Shown here: one piece after another, positions 1-5,907 of the stretch
Numbering within the stretch: position 1 is the stretch's first letter
Layout of the letters: each line of letters begins with the position of its first letter
Assembly: GCA_900752625.1 (NCBI GenBank)
Contig: CAADWC010000218.1
Span: forward strand, 1 to 7,380
Source of the DNA: Oscillospiraceae bacterium
GTDB lineage: Bacteria > Bacillota > Clostridia > Oscillospirales > Ruminococcaceae
Length of the DNA stretch: 7,380 nucleotides
Direction: 5' to 3'
Notes under the pieces: generated by a model
Told to the model about the DNA's origin: nothing
What the model saw: only the letters and a program-made list of their open reading frames with translations
Database searches by the model: none
Position numbers and translations under genes: made by a program

Positions 1-243
1 AGCCGGACCGAAGCAAACGACCGTAATAAGCGCCAGACAGTAAGGCGCATAGCTGTTAAGCCTGTACGACAGCCAGCCTGCCAAAAGCGCAGGAACAAAA
101 AACATAAAATACAGCACATTAAGCCCCATAAGCTTCCAGCACTTTCTGCCGTATATCTCAAAGAACTTAAATATACCTTTTTTCTCAGCCGGCGCTTTGG
201 GAATACCTCTTCCCGACTGATCAAAATTTCCGAACAACGCCAT
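1..243 (-). CDS. DUF624/YesL-like membrane protein, N-terminal 81 residues (cut by window edge)
   Basis: The reading frame opens with ATG at 243-241 and is still open at base 1, so only the N-terminus is present. The protein starts MALFGNFDQSGRG, has a basic, aromatic amphipathic segment (residues 21-37), a membrane span at about 40-58, and a second span beginning near 66 that ends in FGPA at the edge. A short 'LFGNFD...G.G' opening followed by 'F...Y.RK.WKL...N.LY' and an FGPA motif is the pattern I know from the DUF624 (YesL) family. These are roughly 200-residue integral membrane proteins often found near carbohydrate ABC transporter genes; their biochemical role is not established. The ribosome site AAAGGAG (251-257) lies 7 bases before the ATG and supports this start. 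The rest of the protein and any sugar-transport neighbours lie outside the window, so no function is assigned beyond the family. Confidence 0.8.
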   Translation of the reverse strand, partial: MALFGNFDQSGRGIPKAPAEKKGIFKFFEIYGRKCWKLMGLNVLYFMFFVPALLAGWLSYRLNSYAPYCLALITVVCFGPA

Positions 244-273
244 TTTTACGCTCCTTTAAAATTAACATTCTTT

Positions 274-302
274 ATTATAAATCTCAGAACAATACCGTAC
301 AA
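274..302 (-). promoter_or_regulatory. Probable sigma-A promoter of the DUF624-like gene
   Basis: On the minus strand a perfect TATAAT (-10, 274-279) is preceded by 17 bases and then TTGTAC (-35, 297-302). Transcription would start near 267, giving a 5' UTR of about 24 bases that includes the AAAGGAG ribosome site. The -35 is weak (only TTG matches consensus) and lies inside the inverted repeat at 290-318, so a regulator bound there could control it. Confidence 0.55.
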
Positions 303-318
303 TAATTGTGCGGCATTG
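290..318. promoter_or_regulatory. 29-base inverted repeat, operator-like, overlapping the -35
   Basis: CAATACCG (290-297) mirrors CGGCATTG (311-318) with one G/T-type change, and ACAAT (299-303) mirrors ATTGT (305-309) about a single central base at 304. The whole is an almost perfect odd-length palindrome, interrupted by one mismatch pair (298/310). It starts 3 bases beyond the stop codon of the SpoIIM-like gene and covers the -35 of the next promoter. As a minus-strand RNA hairpin it could also terminate transcription, but it is followed by TTCTGAGATTT rather than a clean U-run. I favour an operator; this is inference. Confidence 0.45.
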
Positions 319-320
319 CC

Positions 321-926
321 TCAGAACCTGCCGGCAAAAATAACCGAGCACAAACAGTCCACCGCAGCAGAAACAGCGCAGACCGCTTCAAGTACCAAAA
401 ACTTTGTTCCGTAAAGCTTGACCGCTCCCAGCATCCCCTCGGAAGGTCTGTCGGACAGCGAATTGGCCATAAGCAGATTAGACATCGAAAGCGCTTCCCT
501 TGTTCCGATTATAAGGGCATATGAAGATATCAGCGCCGCCGGAACTATAAGCACCGCACATATGGCAATCCCCGTTTTTCCGCACTGTGAATAAACCTGA
601 GCCATAGTTACTCCCAACCCCATACCTCTTACAAGAAGCACGGCTATCTCTACCGGCTGTGCAACAGCGGAAAATCCAAGGATAAAAACCGCTCCCAAAA
701 ACATCGTAGAAGACGAAAGCGATTTCATCAGTACGACCGCAAAATCAGAATTGCGCCTCACCTCGAGAAAATTCTCCTGAGCCAGCGACAGCTGATTTAA
801 AAAGTCCTCGCTCATAAAACAATACGCCATTGTCCCGAGAATCACTCCCAGAAGCGCCGTTCCCACAAGAAAAGCAAAAAAATTATTTCTGCGCAGCACC
901 GAACCGCTTGTCCGTTGATTTTGCAT
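321..926 (-). CDS. SpoIIM-like (stage II sporulation protein M family, DUF95) membrane protein
   Basis: This 201-residue protein has membrane spans at roughly 16-37, 72-98, 117-141 and 172-197. Features resembling SpoIIM include the N-terminal 'LLGVILGT' span, the long loop, then 'FILGFSAVAQPVEI' and 'LLVRGMGLGVTMAQV' followed by a hydrophobic 'VLIVPAALISSYALI' segment. Length agrees with Bacillus SpoIIM (a little over 200 residues). In Bacillus, SpoIIM works with SpoIID and SpoIIP in septal peptidoglycan remodelling and engulfment in the mother cell, but broader family members also occur outside that role, so I give no gene symbol. GGAG at 936-939 lies 9 bases before the ATG at 926. The gene follows proC after 54 bases on the same strand and may be co-transcribed; a 10-base inverted repeat (939-962) lies between them. 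I could not identify a convincing sporulation sigma-factor promoter. Confidence 0.72.
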   Translation of the reverse strand: MQNQRTSGSVLRRNNFFAFLVGTALLGVILGTMAYCFMSEDFLNQLSLAQENFLEVRRNSDFAVVLMKSLSSSTMFLGAVFILGFSAVAQPVEIAVLLVRGMGLGVTMAQVYSQCGKTGIAICAVLIVPAALISSYALIIGTREALSMSNLLMANSLSDRPSEGMLGAVKLYGTKFLVLEAVCAVSAAVDCLCSVIFAGRF

Positions 927-938
927 TATACATCACTC

Positions 939-962
939 CATATACTTTTTGTAAAGTATATG
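939..962. repeat. 10-base perfect inverted repeat between proC and the SpoIIM-like gene
   Basis: CATATACTTT (939-948) and AAAGTATATG (953-962) are exact reverse complements separated by TTGT. On the minus-strand transcript this forms a hairpin whose 3' end touches the GGAG ribosome site (936-939) of the SpoIIM-like gene. No U-run follows, so it is not a normal terminator. It could be an operator, an mRNA-stability hairpin or a translational control element; the sequence does not decide. Confidence 0.5.
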
Positions 963-980
963 CCTGATGCCCGGATATAA

Positions 981-1808
981 TTACTTTGAAAGCTCATAAG
1001 CCCGCTTTGTGCAGGCCTTGCAGCAGTTTTCAACCGTCTGCTGAAGATTTCCCTCACGCAGCTTTTCGAGTCCGGCGATAGTCGTTCCGCCCTTGGAAGA
1101 AACCATCGTTATAAGCTCATCAAGAGTATAACCGCTGTCTGTTATCATTTTAGCCGAGCCTATCAGCGATTTTGCAAAAAGCGATTTGGCAACTGCTTCG
1201 TCGATCCCGACAGACTTTGCATAATCGACAAATGCCTGAGCATACAAATATATAAAAGCGGGCGAAGATCCGTTTACAGCGATGATCTCCTTCATCTTAT
1301 CCTGAGGAATAACCGCAATTTCTCCGCAGGAGGAAAAAACATCGCAGACAAGCTTGAACTCATCCTCCGTACACGGCTCGACCTTTGAAAGAGCCGTAGC
1401 GCCTTCTCCAAGCAGCAGCGGAGTATTGGGCATAACAAGGACAACCTTAGCGTCGGCAGAAGTTTTCGACTTTATATACTCTCCTGTGATTCCCGCACAT
1501 ATAGAAACTATCACCGTATCCTCGTCTGTACAGCCGGAAACGCTGTCCAGAACCTCGTCAAGCTGCTGAGGCTTGACCGCAAGAAAAACATACTTGCAGA
1601 TCTTAAAAACCTCTGCCTCGCTTTTGCAGGGCGTGACACCCAGCTCTGAAAGTCTTTTTATCTTTTCGTTGTCCGGATCATAAGCAAACATACGAACCGT
1701 AGTAGAGGTTGCATACATTCTAACGTCGCTGCACAGATCGCTATGAGCGATCCCCTTCATAATTGCGAAGCCCATATTTCCGGCTCCTATAAAACCTACG
1801 TTTATCAT
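981..1808 (-). CDS. proC: Pyrroline-5-carboxylate reductase
   Basis: The enzyme reduces 1-pyrroline-5-carboxylate to L-proline with NAD(P)H, the last step of proline synthesis, in the cytoplasm. The 275-residue product opens with the Rossmann dinucleotide loop GFIGAGNMG (residues 5-13). It has AVKPQ at 77-81, MPNTP at 126-130, and the C-terminal family signature with SSKGGTTIAGL at 237-247 in the helical dimerisation domain. Length is normal for the family. I chose ATG at 1808 rather than the upstream in-frame ATG at 1835. The protein then begins MINVGFIGAG as the family usually does, AAGGGA (1819-1824) lies 10 bases upstream, and the upstream ATG has no ribosome site and would sit only about 10 bases after the predicted transcription start. 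The gene has its own promoter (1852-1880) and is followed by the SpoIIM-like gene. Confidence 0.96.
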   Translation of the reverse strand: MINVGFIGAGNMGFAIMKGIAHSDLCSDVRMYATSTTVRMFAYDPDNEKIKRLSELGVTPCKSEAEVFKICKYVFLAVKPQQLDEVLDSVSGCTDEDTVIVSICAGITGEYIKSKTSADAKVVLVMPNTPLLLGEGATALSKVEPCTEDEFKLVCDVFSSCGEIAVIPQDKMKEIIAVNGSSPAFIYLYAQAFVDYAKSVGIDEAVAKSLFAKSLIGSAKMITDSGYTLDELITMVSSKGGTTIAGLEKLREGNLQQTVENCCKACTKRAYELSK

Positions 1809-1851
1809 GACAAACAAGTCCCTTCGACAAATCATATAATAAGTATTTTAT

Positions 1852-1880
1852 ATTATACTACATTCAGACTGTTTTTTCAA
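1852..1880 (-). promoter_or_regulatory. Sigma-A promoter of proC
   Basis: Minus strand: TTGAAA (-35, 1875-1880), a 17-base spacer, and perfect TATAAT (-10, 1852-1857). Start of transcription is expected near 1845, giving a leader of about 37 bases to the ATG at 1808. It sits directly after the folT terminator. Confidence 0.8.
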
Positions 1881-1896
1881 GTAGCTGCATATAAAT

Positions 1897-1936
1897 TTTA
1901 AAACAAGCGGTGATATATACGATATCACCGCTTGTT
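1897..1936 (-). terminator. Intrinsic terminator after folT
   Basis: A perfect 15-base-pair stem (1902-1916 with 1922-1936; arm AACAAGCGGTGATAT) closes a 5-base loop. On the minus strand the stem is followed by TT AAAATTT, so the U-tract is short and partly overlaps the stem's terminal A/T pairs. It lies 73 bases beyond the folT stop codon, between that gene and the proC promoter. Confidence 0.75.
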
Positions 1937-2009
1937 AAACTCAGTATTAACTTTACTATGTCACAGCTTATTTTCGCCTCAGCAAATCCTGACATTCATA
2001 TTATTTGCC

Positions 2010-2651
2010 TTAAGCCACGCTGCCCTTGGTATGTCCGAACTGCGCCCTCACCTTATCGTAAGCGTATTTTATCATTGGTAAAAATATCATAAGTATTATC
2101 AGATCCACCGGAAGCTGCACGAGATTTTTTACTACTCTCGGCACGCAGTACGCCGCAAAACCGCTTATACCGTCACGGGTAAGATTTGTTATACCAAAGT
2201 CCTTGTTCACGTAAAGAGTGTACAGGAAATACGAATTAAGACCTATATTGCAGAACAATACAACCGAAGCTCTAGCGATCGCTATCTTGACCATGCTTGC
2301 TATTTTCTTGTTGCTGAAATCGCATTTATACAGCAAGCAGCCGTAAATAACACCGGATATGATAACCACAAGCGCAAGCTGAGGACTGTAAGCCCTCGGC
2401 GACTTGTTCTGCACGATATAGCCGATAAAATCAAGCAAAAAAGTAGACATTCCGCAGACTACGGGTCCGTAAAGCATACCTATCGTGCAGGTTGCAAGAA
2501 AAGTAAAGCCGATTCTCAGATCCGGCGTTACTTCGATGGAAAAAGATTTGATCGCAAACGCCAGCGCAAGCAGGATACCTGTTGTCGTAAGCGTCCTGAT
2601 ATCCTTCAAGGATTTGAAGGATTCTGAAAAAATAGAAAAAAAGCTCTTCAT
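2010..2651 (-). CDS. folT: Folate-family ECF transporter S component (FolT-like)
   Basis: S components bind a vitamin in the membrane and work with a shared EcfA/A'/T energising module to import it; FolT-type members bind folates. The 213-residue product is very hydrophobic, with about six spans (near 21-38, 47-65, 66-83, 92-108, 122-146 and 168-195). Near the C-terminus it has PRVVKNLVQLP (171-181), matching the Pro-Arg..Lys-Asn..Pro pattern I associate with FolT family members. The strongest evidence for substrate is the tetrahydrofolate riboswitch in its leader (2756-2867). The ribosome site AGGAGG (2659-2664) is 7 bases before the ATG. The gene is flanked by pfkA upstream and its own terminator downstream, and no EcfA/T genes are visible here, as expected for group II ECF systems whose module is encoded elsewhere. 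A different pterin-like substrate cannot be excluded. Confidence 0.85.
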   Translation of the reverse strand: MKSFFSIFSESFKSLKDIRTLTTTGILLALAFAIKSFSIEVTPDLRIGFTFLATCTIGMLYGPVVCGMSTFLLDFIGYIVQNKSPRAYSPQLALVVIISGVIYGCLLYKCDFSNKKIASMVKIAIARASVVLFCNIGLNSYFLYTLYVNKDFGITNLTRDGISGFAAYCVPRVVKNLVQLPVDLIILMIFLPMIKYAYDKVRAQFGHTKGSVA

Positions 2652-2683
2652 AAATATACCTCCTTTTATGACTGAGCTGCGGA

Positions 2684-2730
2684 GCGGCGTGAAATTTCAC
2701 CGCACCGAAAATTATGCTGTGCATAACCGG
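2684..2730 (-). promoter_or_regulatory. Candidate expression platform of the THF riboswitch
   Basis: Between the aptamer and the folT ribosome site the minus-strand RNA can form two hairpins. One is a 6-pair stem (TTATGC/GCATAA, 2712-2726) followed by TTTT (2708-2711). The other is a hairpin around GTGAAATTTCAC (2689-2700), extended by GCGG/CCGC pairing with a 2-base bulge (2684-2703). The first could be a weak terminator. I could not find a convincing ribosome-site sequestering strand, so the control mode (transcription or translation) remains open. Confidence 0.3.
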
Positions 2731-2755
2731 AGAATGAAAAGCTCTCAAATTACAC

Positions 2756-2867
2756 ATTCAGCGGGATGCGAAACCTGTACCGCAAAGGCTAAGCCTGCGC
2801 CGACCCTTTTCGTCCTGATGGCAACTCCCCGTCCCTCAGGCACTTAACGCACAGATCTCTACTCTGT
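2756..2867 (-). promoter_or_regulatory. Tetrahydrofolate (THF) riboswitch, folT leader
   Basis: The minus-strand sequence matches the class I THF riboswitch pattern in order. It has AGAGTAGA (from about 2865) and GCGTTAAGTG (2850-2841), then a P3 stem CCTGA/TCAGG (2840-2836 with 2818-2814) around a G-rich loop. ACGAAAAGGG (2813-2804), GCGGTACAGG, and the terminal GCATCCCGCT (2769-2760) follow. The P2 pairing GATCTGT (2857-2851) with ACAGGTT (2778-2772) is visible. The loop CGGGG can pair with TCCCG of the 3' strand, the expected long-range pseudoknot. P1 is short (CAG/CTG, possibly extended by ATTA/TAAT). This class binds reduced folates and lowers expression of folate transport or synthesis genes. 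Its position directly before folT agrees. Confidence 0.93.
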
Positions 2868-2875
2868 AATATGCA

Positions 2876-2908
2876 AGCTGTCCGCATTGAAAATATTTAC
2901 GGACAGCT
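2876..2908. repeat. 9-base inverted repeat between pfkA and the riboswitch
   Basis: AGCTGTCCG (2876-2884) and CGGACAGCT (2900-2908) are exact reverse complements around a 15-base A/T-rich loop. It lies 36 bases after the pfkA stop and 8 bases before the riboswitch. On the minus strand the stem is followed by TGCATATTACAG, which has no U-run, so it is a poor intrinsic terminator. It may stabilise the pfkA 3' end or act as an operator, since it spans the spacer and start region of the possible folT promoter. Confidence 0.45.
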
Positions 2909-2918
2909 GTATATTCAA
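2890..2918 (-). promoter_or_regulatory. Possible promoter for the riboswitch-folT unit
   Basis: TTGAAT (-35, 2913-2918), 17-base spacer, TATTTT (-10, 2890-2895) on the minus strand; transcription would start near 2883, just ahead of the aptamer. Both boxes match consensus at only 4 of 6 positions. Read-through from pfkA is the alternative. Confidence 0.35.
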
Positions 2919-2944
2919 TTGTAAATAAAATTCAGCCTGACTGA

Positions 2945-3907
2945 TTAAAACGCAGTCTTATTAAGAATATCGTATCTCTCGTCAAGGAAAGGCTTCTTCA
3001 TAGCAAGACCTTCCTGAATATCGACATCGTAAACCCTGCCGTCCTTAAGTCCGACGATCCTGTTGCCGATACCCTGCTCAAGAAGTTCGACGGCATGATA
3101 ACCCATTTCGGTTGCCATAACGCGGTCTCTTACCGTAGGAGAACCGCCTCTCTGAACATGACCGAGAACCGTAACTCTCGCTTCGATTCCCGTCATCTCC
3201 TGAAGCGTTCTTGCAATATTCTCGGACTGACCCACGCCCTCAGCCACAACAACTATAAAATGAGTCTTTCCGCTCTTCTTTGTTCTGAGCATATTTGCAG
3301 CGATGGCATCGAGATCGTAATCTCTTTCCAGCGTAATTACCGCTTCAGCTCCGACTGCCATGCCGACATTTATAGCGATGTATCCGGCCTTTCTGCCCAT
3401 TACCTCCACGACAGAGCATCTGTCGTGCGACTGAGCGGTATCGCGTATCTTATCGATCATCTCCATGGCGGTATTCATAGCCGTATCATATCCGATAGTA
3501 TATTCCGTACACTGTATATCATTATCGATAGTGCCCGGGATTCCGATGCACGGAATACCCAGCGACGAAAGATCTCCCGCTCCTCTGAACGAGCCGTCGC
3601 CTCCGATAACCACGATACCGTCAAGACCCATTTCCCTGCATTTTTCAACGCCTCTTTTTACGCCTTCGATATTGCGGAATTCAGGACATCTTGCAGTATA
3701 AAGACAGGTACCGCCTCGCTGAATAATTCCCGAAACGGTTCTTGCGTTCATTTCAATAAAATCTCCGTTAAGAAGACCTACATATCCTCTGCGTATACCG
3801 ACAACTTCCATTCCCTTCTGAAGCGCAGCTCTCGCTACGGCGCGGACTGCAGCGTTCATTCCCGGAGCGTCTCCGCCGCTTGTCAGTACACCAATTTTCT
3901 TAGCCAT
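2945..3907 (-). CDS. pfkA: ATP-dependent 6-phosphofructokinase
   Basis: This cytoplasmic enzyme phosphorylates fructose 6-phosphate to fructose 1,6-bisphosphate, the committed step of glycolysis. The 320-residue length equals that of typical allosteric bacterial PfkA. Visible motifs are GGDAPG (11-16), the ATP-site GGDGS (103-107), the catalytic GTIDND (125-130, with Asp128 as base), MGRKAG (170-175, substrate Arg172), AEG (222-224), and RVTVLGHVQRGGSP (244-257) with the fructose-6-phosphate ligands Arg244, His250 and Arg253. Glycines at 105 and 125, where pyrophosphate-dependent enzymes carry Asp and Lys, indicate the ATP type. I chose the ATG at 3907 over the in-frame ATG at 3913, because GGAGG (3915-3919) is 7 bases from the former but only 1 from the latter. 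It has its own strong promoter (3988-4016). Confidence 0.97.
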   Translation of the reverse strand: MAKKIGVLTSGGDAPGMNAAVRAVARAALQKGMEVVGIRRGYVGLLNGDFIEMNARTVSGIIQRGGTCLYTARCPEFRNIEGVKRGVEKCREMGLDGIVVIGGDGSFRGAGDLSSLGIPCIGIPGTIDNDIQCTEYTIGYDTAMNTAMEMIDKIRDTAQSHDRCSVVEVMGRKAGYIAINVGMAVGAEAVITLERDYDLDAIAANMLRTKKSGKTHFIVVVAEGVGQSENIARTLQEMTGIEARVTVLGHVQRGGSPTVRDRVMATEMGYHAVELLEQGIGNRIVGLKDGRVYDVDIQEGLAMKKPFLDERYDILNKTAF

Positions 3908-3987
3908 AACCATTCCTCCAAATAAATGGAACTCTTAATACGCAAGATATTCCACAATAATATACTTTTTTATCATAAACCTTAATT

Positions 3988-4016
3988 ATCATAGCATAAA
4001 GCCCTGACATTGTCAA
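3988..4016 (-). promoter_or_regulatory. Strong sigma-A promoter of pfkA
   Basis: Perfect TTGACA (-35, 4011-4016), 17-base spacer, TATGAT (-10, 3988-3993) preceded by TGC, an extended -10 motif. Transcription would start near 3981, giving a UTR of about 74 bases. This UTR can fold into a small imperfect hairpin (GGAA/TTCC plus TCTT/AAGA, 3928-3953) just before the ribosome site. The -35 lies inside the hairpin at 3998-4023. Confidence 0.85.
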
Positions 4017-4023
4017 GGGCTTT
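3998..4023 (-). terminator. Terminator-like hairpin after the pseudokinase gene
   Basis: AAAGCCCT (3998-4005) pairs with AGGGCTTT (4016-4023), with an inner GAC/GTC extension and one bulged base. The arm ends in TTT on the minus strand, followed by ATGC, so the U-tract is minimal. It lies 54 bases after the stop codon of the 4078-5907 gene and overlaps the pfkA -35. As a symmetrical A/T-flanked stem it may act weakly in both directions. Confidence 0.5.
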
Positions 4024-4077
4024 ACACTATCATTTCATAAAATTTTAAACGTTTTCGTATTACTCTCCAAAACTTTG

Positions 4078-5907
4078 TCAGCTGTCGGCCTGAGCGTCGT
4101 CAGACTGCCGGTTCTGACTTTCAGAACCGCCGCTCTGCGAATCGTCCGGTGCCGAACCGGAGGAAGCTGAGCTGTCCGGCTGCGGCATTCCTATCGAAAC
4201 ATTTACAGTAAGGGTTTCCCCTTCTTTTACGTTGATATTATAGCCGACTCCGATATCCGTCGATACAACATAGCCTATAGTGACTCTGCTGCTTTCCACC
4301 TCTACCTTTTTATACTTGATGTCCAGAGAATCCAGAATAGCGGAATAGTCTTTATAGGATAATCCCGAATAATCCGGAACAGGTACGTTTTCCGTTCCTT
4401 TGCATACTTTCAGTACAAGCTCGTTTTTCAGCTCAGGGTCATATTCGCTTCCCTCCGGAATATTCTGTTCCGTTATTATTCCCTTTTCTTCCGTATCCGA
4501 ATAAAAATACTCAGCTCTGATATTAAAATCATTTCCAAGCTGCTTCATGACGGTTTCATATCTCATTCCGACAACGTTAGGCATGATCGAGCCTACTCCG
4601 TAAGGATAGTTGTCGTCAGGCTCGCTTTCCTCTATTATTACCGAATCTGTCCCGCTTGATTCACTGCTTGCGTCATATTGACTGCCGCTTATATACGCCG
4701 AATTTAAAAGCGCATTTTCAGAATCATTGTTTTCAGCGCTTGGCGCTCCCAGAAGCTGATAAAGCAAAAATACTCCCAACGCAAGAAATACCACCAGCAT
4801 GGTTATACCCAGCGCCATAACCGCAGGACTTGTTTTCTTTTCCGGCTCCGCTTTCTTTTCTCTGACCTGCGTCTGCGTTCTTTTGGGTCTTTGATTGACT
4901 TTCTGTATAGGTATAGTCTGCGTAGCGCCCTTTTGATGCTCGATATGGGTATGCTTACTGAAAAGCTCGGTAACAAGCTCGTTTACAGACTGTATCCTTT
5001 CCTCTCCCCTTACTGCCATAGCACGGGAAATAACATTTGAAATATGCACGGGTATATTAGGATTGATACGGCACGCATCAACAAGCGTATCGTTATATAT
5101 CCTGGTATTTGCGTCAAGCGGAGCGCATCCCGTAAGTATCCGGTACAGCACAGCGGCAATTGCATAAACGTCGGTCCAGGTCCCCTGATACTCAAGAGAG
5201 GAATACTGCTCCGGTGCGGTATATCCGGAATAAAACTCAGGAGACAGCCCTGTATTTGAAGTCCTTATGGAGCTTATGGAAAATCCGGTAAGCTTCAGCT
5301 CTCCGTCGGTAGTAACGATTATATTTTCCGGAGAGATTCCCCTGTGAATGATTCCTGCGTTATGTATGATACTGAGGGTAGTAAAAAGAGGAACAAACAG
5401 CTTTTTAACCTGATTCCATGTAAGATAACCCGTATTCGACTGAAGAAATTTCTTCAGCGAAACGCCCTCCACATACTCCAGTATCACATATGTAGTATTA
5501 TTTTCAACAAACATATCCATAGCGGTGGAAATATGACTTAAATTTCTCATCCGCGACAAGGTTTTGTTCATATCGGCAAATTCCGACATATATGTCTTGT
5601 ATTTTGCAAGACAGTCGGGATTTACAATAAGTCTCTGAGTTCCGCGCTCACGCTCGCACAGAGTATCCGGCATATATTCACGCACAACGGCTTTGGCTTT
5701 GCGTATAGTATCATAACATATATACGAAGCTCCTTCACCGTTATAGGTAAGCATTTTGCCTATGATATATCTGTTGTCGAGCACCGTTCTCGGAGCCAGG
5801 TATGACTGCAAATGCGGCATATCGTCCGTATAGCTGCAATAATGACAGACGCCGTTTGCGTCAAGTTCGTTCATACAGCCCATACAAAGCTTTACACTTG
5901 TGTCCAT
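4078..5907 (-). CDS. Zinc-ribbon / pseudokinase / transmembrane / PASTA protein
   Basis: The 609-residue product has a modular layout. An N-terminal zinc ribbon (Cys8, 11, 21, 24) is followed by a protein-kinase fold (about 47-315), a basic juxtamembrane linker (about 322-360) and one membrane span (about 362-385). Outside come an acidic Ser-rich linker (386-436), two PASTA repeats (about 440-504 and 505-573) and a Ser/Asp/Gln-rich tail. The overall plan is that of PknB/PrkC/StkP receptor kinases, which sense peptidoglycan or muropeptides outside and phosphorylate Ser/Thr inside. The kinase core retains the P+1 motif TAPEQY (230-235), DVY (246-248) and Arg304. However, VAIK Lys is Arg76, HRD reads HRG (Gly190) and DFG reads GFS (Gly208), so catalysis is predicted lost. 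The frame is intact, so this is not a decaying pseudogene. The ribosome site AAGGAGG (5914-5920) is 6 bases before the ATG. It probably acts as a signalling scaffold or allosteric sensor; that part is inference. Confidence 0.88.
   Translation of the reverse strand: MDTSVKLCMGCMNELDANGVCHYCSYTDDMPHLQSYLAPRTVLDNRYIIGKMLTYNGEGASYICYDTIRKAKAVVREYMPDTLCERERGTQRLIVNPDCLAKYKTYMSEFADMNKTLSRMRNLSHISTAMDMFVENNTTYVILEYVEGVSLKKFLQSNTGYLTWNQVKKLFVPLFTTLSIIHNAGIIHRGISPENIIVTTDGELKLTGFSISSIRTSNTGLSPEFYSGYTAPEQYSSLEYQGTWTDVYAIAAVLYRILTGCAPLDANTRIYNDTLVDACRINPNIPVHISNVISRAMAVRGEERIQSVNELVTELFSKHTHIEHQKGATQTIPIQKVNQRPKRTQTQVREKKAEPEKKTSPAVMALGITMLVVFLALGVFLLYQLLGAPSAENNDSENALLNSAYISGSQYDASSESSGTDSVIIEESEPDDNYPYGVGSIMPNVVGMRYETVMKQLGNDFNIRAEYFYSDTEEKGIITEQNIPEGSEYDPELKNELVLKVCKGTENVPVPDYSGLSYKDYSAILDSLDIKYKKVEVESSRVTIGYVVSTDIGVGYNINVKEGETLTVNVSIGMPQPDSSASSGSAPDDSQSGGSESQNRQSDDAQADS

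Noticed and set aside
2431..2757. Minus-strand open frame of 108 codons overlapping the folT start
   Set aside because: It runs through the riboswitch 3' part and folT in another frame, with Cys/His-rich unrelated sequence. The riboswitch and folT explain the region.
2485..2847. Plus-strand open frame of 120 codons across folT and its leader
   Set aside because: It reads the antisense of the riboswitch and folT; no domain or ribosome site supports it.
3095..3925. Long plus-strand open frame of 276 codons opposite pfkA
   Set aside because: It is antisense to an unmistakable, full-length pfkA, has no recognisable domain and no convincing promoter or ribosome site. It is a codon-usage shadow.
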